Below are positions 35,601 to 47,400 of a DNA stretch of 64,000 bases, in pieces (the first letter of the stretch is position 1; each line of letters starts with the position of its first letter). This DNA is from Dryas octopetala (Eukaryota > Streptophyta > Magnoliopsida > Rosales > Rosaceae), in assembly GCA_963921425.1 (NCBI GenBank), contig OY992832.1:8370001-8434000 (forward strand). The letters run 5' to 3'. The notes below the pieces were generated by a model. That model searched no databases, was not told where the DNA came from, and saw only the letters and a list, made by a program, of their open reading frames with translations. The translations under genes and the position numbers were made by a program.

Positions 35601-38600
35601 ACTGATTTGTAAGTGAACACGCTCTTCCATCATATATGGCAATCTAACTTCTTTTTCCTTTTCAAATTTGTAATCTAACTCCACTTACTTGTGCACTTTT
35701 TTTTTTTTTTTTCTAAATTTGCTGGTCTAACAGAGTTCTACGAAATGCATTAATCACTGGTAGCATCCCTTCTGATATCGGAGATTATCAAAGTTTAAAG
35801 ACACTGTATGTTTCAACAGACATATAAGCTATTAGTGATATAATTTTATTTCATTCTAATTGCTCCTCTCAACTTATCATTCATGTTTCAGGAATCTGGG
35901 TTTCAACAATTTAACAGGCCAACTCCCAAGTGCTTTATTCAACATGAGTTCTCTTACAGACTTGTATATTTTCTTCCCTTGGCATAATTAAAGTTATCAA
36001 ATCTATAACCTTCCCCAGACCAACATGCCCTTTACCACATAAATCCAAGGTGTATGGGCAAATTCCATACTTTGATTGAACATTCGGACTAATGCCTTTG
36101 GATTTTGTTCAGAGACTTAGTCATTCATCTGACCTTTTTCTTGTTCCTTTCGGTTTTTTTGGCCAGAGTTCTTGGAAACAATAGTCTGTCTGGAACTCTT
36201 CCTAGCCAAACGAGCAGTAGACTTAAGATTATGTAAGTCCAAATGTCATAAAGCATGTTATATTCAATGTACTGGCAATTTAAACCTGCTCTCTCTCTCT
36301 GTATGTGCATGCTTGTGTGCGTGTGTGTATGTGAGATAATGCACGAAGAGTTTATACTGCATGCAAATTTTTTTTTTTCCTCTTTGAAGCATAGTGAGTA
36401 TGCATAGAAACAGGAAATTACTCCTTGCAAGTTGTTTCCTTTAATATACTTGTGAATACGACAGTAACATGGTTTTTAAAGTAAGATTGCATTTTGATTC
36501 ATGATATGAAAGAAATTTATTCGGACTGCCCTAGTGTGGAAGAATTTTACAAGAACTAAAGGCAAGATAACTACAGGATACATGAACATCACTTCTTCCA
36601 ATCATAATCATACTCGGTCCAACATGAAGTCATACTAATATTTGATTACTTACACATTGAGCAGCTACTAGGAACTTTCTTAGCAGATATTTCCTGAATG
36701 GGATTCAATAAAATCTCAATCAAGGAGTTTTCATTTCCAATTGATGAAAGCAATTTGGTTCTTTTTCTGATTCCAATTCTTTTAATTTCACGCATTTTTT
36801 GCCTTCTCACTGTATAGTTTTATGTGCAGAGATTTGTCTTACAACTATTTATCAGGAAGTTTGCCCCCATGGGTGACCTCAATATCACAACTGTATGTCT
36901 CCTTTTTATCTTTCATCTTCATTGTTACAGTTTAAATCACCTGATTTTTGTTACCAATAAAAAAACAAAGGATTTCATTTTCTCAGAGCTTCTTGCCTTG
37001 TATTATAGAGTATATATAATACCACATGAATGAAATTCAAGAAATAAGTAATGTGTGCATGACAAGTTAATTTAACAATTAGAAGAGATGACTTTGGAGA
37101 TACTGACATTTTTAGGACTTGAACATGAAATTTTCATTTTATAAGGCTGTATCTTTACCTTGGAATAAAGATGACCAACCTACCTCCAATGGCAAGAGCA
37201 TAAAATCTGCCATAGCACAGGTAACACACACACACAAAAATTAAAATTAGCCATGCAGAAGTGTCATTGCCCAAAATCATATCAATTAGGCTAGCACAAC
37301 TAAATTTCCATTCAAACATTAAATTTATACATGCATTGAAATCTAATAGTGGTTGCCAAATGGAAATGATTCTGGGCACCAAGACTTCTGTGTGGTCAAT
37401 TTTGTTCTGTGGTCAGTGCATCAAGGCCGCTAGAACTATTTCCTGCCAGTCATCTTGTTACATTTCTATTATTCTTGCATTTCTGATAGATACTATCAAA
37501 TATTTTCATACATGATCGGTTATTGAATTTATGCAGGAACTTAGTGGTGAACAACTTCACATTTAACAGTTCGAACATAACGTGAGTTGAAGTTTCTCTT
37601 ACCTTTTTTTAAGACAAAATACTATCGCTGGTACTAGTATGCATGAGAAGCAAAGTAATCGCTATTACACTTCTGAAGTTTAATGGATTCTTTTGTTATA
37701 TGTTTCTAACTGGATATGTAATAATGTTTTTCTGTGTTTGCAGTCTTCCTGGATTGAATTGCCTTCAGAGAAATTTTCCATGCAATAGAACTACCCCACG
37801 ATGTAATCTGCTTTTATTTTACTAATTATTATTAATTTAATGCAATATCATGTTACAGAAAAAGGAAATTCTTCTATAATTATATATACATTTGCAGGAA
37901 TGCCTTAATAAGAAACTTGAAGCTAAGCAAGAGAAGCAGGGAATACAGTTATAATAAAACTTAAAAATTAGATGGGCTCTGTGGGAGGTCTGTTCCGTTT
38001 TCATTTTCTTTCATTCAAATATTATCTGACTTAATATCTGCAATACGCCTACTTTTGCAAAACAGTGTCTGTTATTGTGTTGTGTGGATGTCAGTAAAAG
38101 AGAGAGAGAGAGAGAGCCCTTTTCTCTTCATGTCAAGAAATATTAATGTTGACATATATTACATCCTGAATGGTTTCTGGTTCATACAACCTCAGTTATG
38201 TAAGGGAAACTGATTAATCAAGTATAATGCAAGGCAAAGTAACTTCATAATATTATTCTACCAGCTTTGGAATCAGCCTGGTAAGATTCTTTTGAAACAA
38301 CTTTTATCAACATTCATTGGGACAAATTCAGTAAGAAAAACTGGTTAGAAATATGTGATTCAAAAACATTAGTATGAGCTTTCAATTTGAAGTTTTTATC
38401 ATTGATCATGATTCGTGACCTGTGCTATTCTCTAAAATCTTACAGATGCAAGCTTCTCAATCAAGTGTGCTGGACAAGAAATTAGAGGAAATGATGGCAT
38501 TTTGTATGAGGCTGAAGACTCAGCTCTTGGACCAGCAACATTTAATGTAACCAGTACACGGAAATGGGCTGTTAGCAATGTGGGTGTGTTTGCTGAAAGA

Positions 38601-41600
38601 AGGAATCCACTATATCTGGTAAATACATCGGCACCAATCACTGGGACGGATGTGACCCCAGATATTTTCCAGACTTCAAGAATGTCCCCAGGATCACTGA
38701 GATACTATGGCCTGGGTCTTGAGAATGGGCCTTATACTGTAACATTGCAATTTGCAGAAACGGTTTATGATGATCGTGCCTCAAAAACTTGGTTGAGTCT
38801 AGGAAGGCGGGTCTTTGATATATATATTCAGGTAAGATTGCTCATAAAGAAAAACTTTACGTGTATTAAACTGAAGACAACCTCATCACACAGGTTTTCT
38901 ATAACTATTTTCAATGATTTACAAAGACTAGAATGATTAACTATCTCTTCATCACCCTAGGGGAATCTCAAATGGAAGGACTTTGACATATCAAAGGAGG
39001 CAGGTGGGGTTAACAGAGCTATTGCGAGAAATTTCAGTGTTAATGTGACAGAGAATTATCTTGAAATTCATTTGTTCTGGGCTGGTAAGGGTACCTGCTG
39101 CATACCTGAAGAAGGTCATTATGGCCCACTAATAGCGGCTGTCCATGCTGCTTCAGGTATATGTTAAATATAAAGATATCCTATGAATGGTTTACGTGTA
39201 CTTTCTGCTTCTACTTAATGCTGAACAATAATTCTTTATTGCTCAGATTTTACACCAACTGTTTCTGGGATTCCAGCCACTACTCCAGGAAAAAAGAGCA
39301 GGGCAGGGTTGATAGTTGGTATTGCAGTCCCTGTTGGAGTCGTGGCCTTGCTATTAATATTTGCAGTTCTATATATGAGGAGAAAAAAATCAGAAAAGGA
39401 AGATGATTATGGTAAAAGAATATTATTAGTAGTATCACCAATTACGGGCTTTTGTATCATTCGGTCAATTTTGCATGTGGTTCTAGGTTCTTCTGTATCA
39501 TCAGCAAATCCGTCCATGATATATAGTTGTGACATCAACACAAATTTTATAATAGTATCTATGGTTTCTAATTTAAACTTATATCGTAGTCACGTGTTTG
39601 AATGTGCAGAGCTTCTAGGATTAGGCCCCCGACCAAATACTTTCAGTTATGCTGAGTTGAGAGCTGCAACAGATGACTTTAATCCTTCAAATAAGCTAGG
39701 AGAAGGAGGATATGGCCCTGTTTACAAGGTTAAATCTATTTACATCAATATCATGTACTTTGAAATCACGAGAGACTTTTTACAAAAAATAAAAATAAAA
39801 AATAGAAGCACATATAGCTTCATTTTTTCCCCTTTCATGTCACTAAATTGTATTACTGTATAGGGTACACTTTCTGATGGGAGGGTAGCCGCTGTGAAGC
39901 AACTTTCGGTAGGATCTCACCAAGGGAAGAGTCAATTTTTTACGGAAATTGCTACCATATCTGCAGTGCAACATCGCAATCTAGTAAAATTGTATGGATG
40001 CTGTATTGAAGGAAAACAGCGCATTTTGGTTTATGAATATCTTGAACACAAGAGCCTTGATCAGGCACTTTTTGGTATGAACCTATTTGCTACCCTACCT
40101 TCTAATTTTAGGTTGCACAAAACCAGAATACTCTGCAGTTGCAAGTACTCTAAAATTTTTTCTCAACCCTTTTGTTATATGACTTCTTTTCTGAAGAGTG
40201 ACGACTAAGGAAAGCAAAGAAGTAATTATTTAAATCATATGGATTACAACCCTGCACATTCTTTCCCTGTCGTGGTTTTCTTGGGGGCAAACAAAGTAAA
40301 AAGAAAAATACTACTCGTTAGATTTTGTAATTGTTGCTCTGTATAATGAATTATTCATATGAGTAGTTCAACAAAAAAAACTTTATACGTATAATTATCC
40401 TGAAGAATTTTGAATGGGAGAAAATATTGTAAACTAGCAGAAGTCTCATTTCAAACATCACTTTGTACTGCTTTTTTTCCTTTTCCACTTATCCATCTTA
40501 ACAATTAACATGCATTGATTTTTCCAAACTTTGATGCTCTAATAAAAGTTTTTAATTGGTTGTACTCACTACTGTTTCAGAAACAAATGACTTGCACCTT
40601 GACTGGCCTACCCGCTTCAATATATTGTTGGGGACAGCAAGAGGACTTGCTTATCTTCATGAGGAGTCAAACCCAAGGATTGTACATCAAGATGTCAAAG
40701 CCAGTAATATTTTGCTCGATGCAGAACTCTGCCCAAAAATATCAGATTTTGGATTGGCGAAGCTTTATGATGACAAGAAAACCCACATTAGCACCCGGGT
40801 TGCAGGGACAATGTAAGCCCTCCTTTATTAATTTTCTAGAGGCCTTGCTTATAGTATATCTTTCAACTGTTTTAAGGTTTGTGTTATAATGAAATGAATA
40901 TATACCATGTTTTTGGTAATGCCACTATTCCACTAGTGATAGTTTGTTCCATTGGAAGACTATTTAGATGCATGGCATATCGCTATGAATCCGATTAGGT
41001 CATGCCTAGGATATAAACGGAGCAAAATTCAGTAACCATTTGATAATCTTGTAGAGGCTATCTGGCACCAGAGTATGCAATGCGTGGACATCTGACAGAA
41101 AAGGCTGATGTTTTCGCTTTTGGGGTTGTTGTTTTGGAGATTCTCAGTGGGAGGCCAAACTCTGACAATAGCTTGGTTACCGAAAAGAAATATCTCCTTG
41201 AATGGGTAGGAAAAGAATTTGCCAATTTTTCATTAAAATTTTATAAACTAGCATACTTTTGAATTATTATTAACCATGGAACAATGTTTTCAGGCATGGA
41301 ATCTACATGAAAACAACCAGAGTTTGGGGCTGGTGGATCCTAGATTGACAGAGTTTGACGAAAACGAAGCAACCAGCTTGATAAGAGCAGCTCTTTTATG
41401 CACTCAGGCATCCCCAATGATGCGGCCACCCATGTCACGCGTTGTGGCCATTCTTTGTGGAGATATTGAAGCAGACACTGTTATGTCAAAGCCAAGTTAT
41501 TTGACAGATATGGATTTTAACGATGTTACAACAAGTAGCTTCTCGATTGAGGGTGATACCCCATCAATTGCACGGAAGGACAGTAAGAGTGAGCCTAACT

Positions 41601-41710
41601 ATCAGCCTGCAGGCAGCACAACCGGTGCTAGCCCTGCGATTGACTTTGCACCGTCTCCTATAAATGTCACTCGATCAATGCTCATTGGTATTACAGGGGA
41701 AGGGAGGTGA
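32679..41710 (+). CDS. LRR-malectin receptor-like kinase 2 (LRR-VIII-2, HQD variant, 24 exons)
   Basis: Tandem paralogue of kinase 1 with the same 24-exon plan: 32679-32883, 33300-33483, ten 72-bp LRR exons (33766-33837 ... 35892-35963), 36167-36232, 36830-36892, 37537-37581, 37744-37802, 38446-38831, 38961-39156, 39247-39411, 39610-39728, 39864-40074, 40581-40812, 41055-41205, 41294-41710. All frames join, giving 1072 aa. Domains as in kinase 1: signal peptide (...FQVSIAQ), LRRs, malectin, transmembrane helix, kinase. GEGGYG, AAVK, DFG and APE are kept, but the catalytic loop reads VHQDVKASN: the Arg of HRD is Gln, while the catalytic Asp remains. It should therefore be regulated differently from its RD neighbour; activity is not excluded. 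The intron before the malectin exon carries about 490 extra bases. The Met at 32733 is an alternative start. Confidence 0.94.
33489..33542. repeat. (TCTCTG)n microsatellite next to exon 2 donor
   Basis: A hexameric CTCTGT repeat begins a few bases after the exon 2 donor of kinase gene 2. Kinase gene 1 has only a short CTCTCC run there. Confidence 0.85.
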
Positions 41711-42465
41711 GAACTGACAGTACTACATCAATTGTTCTTGCTGTAATATTGTCCCTCTCAGCGCTACAACTCACTAAACCTTGTGCTTCTCTTCTCTTTG
41801 TGCCTTTCTATCTCCATTTTTCAGAAAATAAGCAATCAATGGTGATGTATATAAAATGAGATACAACTTTATAGACATCTAGATATTCGGATTTATTATT
41901 TAGTTTTCTAATGATTAAGTAATTGTAATAAGAAACAACATTACAATGTCTATGAGCAAAATTCTCACAAACAAGTAGCTATATAAGAAAATGGTTACTC
42001 TTCACGTTTATGTGGTCGATTGGTAATCGTTGATATATGTATGCGCAAAGGAAACTTGTGTCAACATTAGACTGCCAATAACAGACAACCGCTTAGGTGA
42101 TTCACTTATGCAAAACTGAACAAACAGAATTACAATATTCTGGTGAAAGGGAATTTTTAAAAGGAAGCATCAATTATCATAAAAGCTTTAGCGTACTACT
42201 ATGTGACACATTGAAGTGGTGGGTCCCAGGCATATCTAAATTGTTTGCTTTTTTTATTTTTTTTCTTAGAAGCATATTCCTAAGTGAGCCAGATCACTTG
42301 ATGCAGTCCAGGCCACATTCTATTGGCCCAGAAAAAGTGACCGTTAGAAGTTTGAACGTTAAGCCTACCGTTGGAAACCCTTTTAATGGTTGTCCTGGCT
42401 TTGCTCTTCTGGAGAGAATCAGAAACCTCCAGATCACAGTTCACTAGTACGAAGCCGTCTCTCTT
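41711..42465. other. Intergenic, kinase 2 3' flank and next promoter
   Basis: Contains the 3' UTR of kinase gene 2 (the same AAAATGAGAT block as gene 1) followed by AT-rich DNA. An open frame here (42097-42447) has no recognisable domain. Confidence 0.6.
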
Positions 42466-42502
42466 TATTTATATATACTCTCCCACTCTCATCACTTGGT
42501 GC

Positions 42503-42575
<73 letters not shown>
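42466..42575 (+). promoter_or_regulatory. TATA box and (CT)n leader of the small membrane protein gene
   Basis: TTTATATATACTC at about 42468-42480 is a good TATA box. About 30 bases downstream starts a (CT)n tract of more than 30 units (about 42506-42575), so this microsatellite probably forms part of the 5' leader. Confidence 0.65.
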
Positions 42576-42579
<4 letters not shown>

Positions 42580-42662
42580 GCCAAGCTTCTTCTAGAGAGT
42601 GAAAGAACCCCAAAAAGGGGCTCTGAGCAGTGAAGCTAGCTACTAAAAGAAGAAAAGAAAAG

Positions 42663-42884
42663 ATGGGTATGGTGGTGGTGATCTCTCTGCCTCTGATTTT
42701 GTTCTGTATACTGCTTGGTTTTGGGTGCTACTTCTTTGGAAGAGCCAGAGGAAGAAAGGATGTAATGACGAGTGCTCAGGTTTATGGGGTGCCTACTCCA
42801 CCACCAGGAGCTACTTCTCTCCCTTCCTCTCCTCCTCCACCACATCCTCATTTCAAGCCTGCAGACAACTCTGCCAATGTTTAA
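42663..42884 (+). CDS. Small single-pass membrane protein with Pro-rich tail
   Basis: Function unknown; I do not recognise a named family. The ATG at 42663 encodes 73 aa: a hydrophobic segment at residues 3-25 (VVVISLPLILFCILLGFGCYFF), then a basic stop-transfer stretch (GRARGRKD) that suggests the tail faces the cytosol, then a Pro/Ser/His-rich tail (PTPPPGATSLPSSPPPPHPH). A frame-compatible codon 33 bases upstream is not chosen, because it would place a Lys/Arg-rich extension before the hydrophobic segment. A TATA box, a CT-rich leader and A/T-rich polyadenylation-like sequence downstream (about 43010-43040) support a real gene. Confidence 0.65.
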   Translation: MGMVVVISLPLILFCILLGFGCYFFGRARGRKDVMTSAQVYGVPTPPPGATSLPSSPPPPHPHFKPADNSANV

Positions 42885-44334
42885 GCCCCTCCTGCCCTTC
42901 TTCAAGCTATCTCCAGCTGCCATATATTTCTATTCTTATTTAGAAAATTGTGTGGTTTTTTTTTGTTTTAATCTTGTGTGTGAATTTTGAACATCTGGAT
43001 TGGTGTATATTTTCTGTAACTTGAATCAATAATTTATGGAAAAATACATTCTTTTTAGTGTTTCTGCTGATTTTATACATGTATCTTTGAGGAGAATAAC
43101 TTACTTATTTTCATGTTAGGAGATATGTTAGGGGATAGGTGGTATCAACAACAAAGAGAGAAAGAGAGAGAGAAATTGAGAGAGGAGAGAGATCTTTGAG
43201 ACATCCCTAGCTATGAGAATGAATTAATGAAAGGTTCATCAACTAGAAAGAGCTACATCACCATGTCTCAATGTAATTTTTGTCCCACATATGTAAGGGC
43301 CAAAGCTATTTATGAAAGAGCTACATGCCAGTAGGGCCCAACTCAGAATTTTTATAACAGCCCATCCAATCTCCAATCTCCACACCCAGGCCCAACCCAC
43401 CCCAGCCTACAAGTTTGGCTTCATCCCTGCACATATGGAAGGTGTGAAGCATAAGAAAATAAGCAGCCTGCATGTGCTGTATGCATACTAGCTAGTTGCA
43501 AGAGATAGCCTTGTCATGAATGATTAAACACTTATATTAGAAAGAAATGCTGCTGGTGGCTCTCTGCCTCACATGGACTCATGTGTTGGTCCAAGCCAAG
43601 GGAATACAGAGACGTCTCTGTTCAGTCTAAATATTATATGGTGAGAATTGCATGATTAAACAACAATTAAGCTCAAACACTAAACTCATGTGTTGTTAAA
43701 CGACAATTTGATATTTTGCTTTATGTTAGTCAACAAGTGATTTTCCTTAAACATCGATTAACTTCTTTAATAGTTCATAAAAAAAAAAAAAAACAATTAA
43801 TTTAGTTTGGAAGCCGTTTTGAAAGTTGTACACCATCCACAATTTTGTTTATTTTATGATCGATCCTGCACATTCCTTTATGTGATCTACACGTCAAATC
43901 TATGTCGCCTAATGCCTGAACGTGTGAAATGATTCCTCTCAAACATCATCATCAATATGAAGAAAGAGGGAAAAAAATAAGAACATGTGAAATGATTCCT
44001 CTTCAATCAAAAAATAAGAAAATAATACCATAGGAAAACTATTTAAATAGGTTTAAATGGGTTTCTCAAGTTAAACTTTTACGAACCTAATTTAAAGAGT
44101 CACTAATGAATTCAGTCATTACGAACTTGAAATGATAAGGTCAATCGATCCGATTACTGATTTTTGCATGAATATTTCATACGCATTAAAACATAGTTTA
44201 AACTTTTGGCGGGTCTAAATTTTTGTTCTCTTAATTTTTCCATCCTTTTAATTTGACTGTAAGAGAGAGTTTTGAGAAGATAACAGATGGGTGTATCCCT
44301 AACTTTCAATATGGCTTTTTTGTTGTTGTTAGGT
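42885..44334. other. Intergenic, nothing recognised
   Basis: The 3' UTR of the small membrane protein gene, then mixed sequence with a GA-rich stretch near 43155-43190 and a poly-A run near 43780. No gene, tRNA or clear transposon end seen. Confidence 0.6.
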
Positions 44335-44480
44335 AAAGTTAATGTTATACATCCATCTTGCGTGTGGAGGTTTTGAACCCCAATTATTGTTTAAAGGAAG
44401 AATACCAATCATTGTTTAAAATAACAATAACAAATCCTCTATATATACCAATAGATTATGTTTTGATCTTCATACACACC
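44335..44480. repeat. Left marker of the RING/vWA segmental duplication (copy A)
   Basis: TTTGAACCCCAATTATTG and the following ACAAATCCTCTATAT block match 54089-54216. With 49495-49630 / 55874-56010 and the genes themselves it shows that the RING/vWA pair arose by tandem duplication of a larger segment. Confidence 0.75.
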
Positions 44481-47400
44481 CAATAACACCCTAAATCTCA
44501 ACTCTCAAAACATAAAAATTTAGGACTTCCCAGGCCTACTTTCTATTCTCAATTCTCAAGCACAGATAAATTTGGGACTTAAGGCTCAACCCTTTTGCAG
44601 CTAATACACTAGTGATGGGCAAACTTAGAGATGAACACCAAAGTAGTCCAAGTCCTACTAAACATTACAATTTTTTTCCCTGAAAACAGGAATGTGTGTG
44701 TGTGTAGGGAATGTGCATAATTATGATTTGAGCAAAACCAGACCAGACCAGACCCATCTCAAATAATAAAACTTGTATTGGTCAGAAATTAATAGTCTCT
44801 TTCAATCCTTAATTCATTAGAAAACAGACATACCAAAAAAAGCCATAAACTGTTCAGCTATTGATTCAAACACCACAATTCAGATTTCTAATTTGAGTTA
44901 TGTTTCGTTTTCGTAACTCAGATGTTCAAAAAGGACAATTAGAATGTATTTCTAACAAATATTTCCAGTTACTTCTAAGCTTTATCTGACTTGTAAAGGA
45001 AATCCTAAGCTTAATTGAGTTTTTTAACAGGTACCCTCTATGTTTTGATGCATAGGGAATCACCGAATTGAAGGTATTCATGTAATAAATGTCTATTAAT
45101 TTGTTATTTTTTGCAAGCAAGCAAGAATTGTCAAGAAATTGAGGAAATCCAATAACATACATCAATAGATAGATTTTTTTTTTTTTTCTGCACTATATGT
45201 CCACATGAATATATATATATATATATGCTTCCCTAGCACCTTGTACAAAATGAAATATTTGGTCATGATCAAGATGCATGCTTTTCTTGATCATAAAGTC
45301 TCAGGATGATCTTAAACTCTTATGGCCATTCTATTTCTCCTATCCAGACAAGATAACATTCAATTAATGTTTTGTCATAACAGGGATATACATTTTCTAG
45401 TTGGGCTTATTTTCATAGAGCATATGAGACATTCTAAATGACTAAAAATTAAATAACCTCAACTAAAAAATAGAGGTTTTATTTAATAATATAGAGAGAG
45501 CCTGCAACTGCCTCATAGTCACAAAAAGCACATATTTTTCTCCTCTCCTTTTGTTTTTTGTTTTTTGTTTTCTTCCTTTTTACTATATAATTGGACAAAT
45601 GAATTTTCTTCAAATTTGTTCACAAATAGTATAATATCAATTGCAAGTACACTATATAATCTTCCAAAAAGATTAACTTTATCTCTGTCTTTTGAAACAG
45701 GAAGCTGAAGTTTATAGAAAGTTGATGACCACACCCTTAAACCTTTTCCACTAGTTAGTGTCCTTAGCAACTACTTCTAGATCGACAATCACATCGTTCA
45801 TATTGTACCTTAACAGCAAGAAAATTAAAGATTGACAATATAGAAAGCCAGAACTGGACCAAAGTCTTTGGATATTACCTCAAACATCAATGAATTCTAA
45901 TATACTTGTGTGGCCAAGCAATAGTGATTCCCAAAGCATCATCAAGTTGAAAAATTCACGTGAACTCCTGAACATAGCACTTGAGAAAAATGTCTTGCAC
46001 CCAAACTTTATAGCAATATGGTCCAAGGACAACATGATATATAAGTGTTGTTAGATCTGTAGATTCAATCTCTGCTCTTGCCACTTCTTGGCCTGTTCCA
46101 TCCCAATTTAACAGTGTGCACTTTGCCTTAACAAGGTTTCCACTAGACAGGTTCACGTTAGGAGAGACTTGGGTACTACGTTCTGTAGACTAAAATAAAA
46201 CCAATAAAAATACTCAAATGTCAGTTTCCAAGGTCAACATGTTAGTTGATACAATTTCCACACTATGCTTTGGAAAATGGGCAATAGAACGTAGAAGAAG
46301 ATGTCTTTGTTTTTCTATTATAATTCCATTTGAAAAAAAGACTGCAGAAAGCAAGTAAAATTCACTATTATATGCTTTCCAAAGTGTGAATCTCAGTCAA
46401 TGCGTTTACATTTCGAAAAGGAAAGAAACAATAAAGAAAAATATAACCCACATGTTTGCATTGCAATTCTCATTTAATACAAACCAAAATTCAATAATCT
46501 TGAAATTTCTGACCTGGCTAGCTTGCTTGTTTGTTCAGATTTTGAATTGATTAAATAACGGAAACAACATATATCATTATAAAAAGACTTTTAATCATTT
46601 TACCCACCTAAACACTGATCATTGAGAAAAGGTTGTTGTACCTCGATCAGTAGTACTCGAGTGCTACTCGAGAAACTACATATAAGTTGTGTAATTCTGC
46701 CATCCTACTCGAGGGGACCTCGAGTATTCAAAACTCATATATATCACTATGAATAAAACTATTTGAATCATTTTAACTCACCGTTTTGACATATAATATA
46801 TCTTTCTAATAAATGTGATATTTATCTATAAATGGGTCTCACCTTTGTTAAAAAGATAGTACAAAAAATGTTCGATGAGATGGTCTAAATAACTAAACTT
46901 GATTTTTACATTTGGAGTTGGATCTGAGGATTTTGCAACTTCCTCACCAATTTTGCCTTGCTTCTATTAAAATAAAGAAACAATTGAGATGCTTCAAGCT
47001 ATAACAGTAATAGAATTGAAAAAAACCACTAGAGTATCTGTCAAAACTAACCATGTACGATGCATGATCTACCTATAGGTAGCATGAAAGCCAATAAACA
47101 TTATACAGTCGATAAACAACCGACTTTATTAACTTAGGGAAAATGGGAGTGGTGGAAATTGAATCTGCTCTGTACAATTAAATTTTTCAATAAAGGAGGG
47201 CTGTACACAAAAACAGCTTGTTTCAGCTTTCACTGGTACCCTTCCATAACTGAGAGTCTGAGACAGGATTTCAGTTGCCTAAGGCAGACATCAATGCATG
47301 TCCACTAGGTAAAAAGTAAAAACAGTCAATGTAAATTGCACACCTTCAAGAAAAAGAACTTCAAATTATGAGAAACCAAGTAAAAGCAGCAAGCAGTCCT

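Noticed and set aside
42371-42602. Ser/Leu repeat ORFs
   Set aside because: Translation of the (CT)n microsatellite in the leader of the small membrane protein gene.
46640-46730. Cluster of CTCGAG palindromes
   Set aside because: Three to four occurrences in ~90 bases, but no regular spacing or known element; could be chance local duplication.
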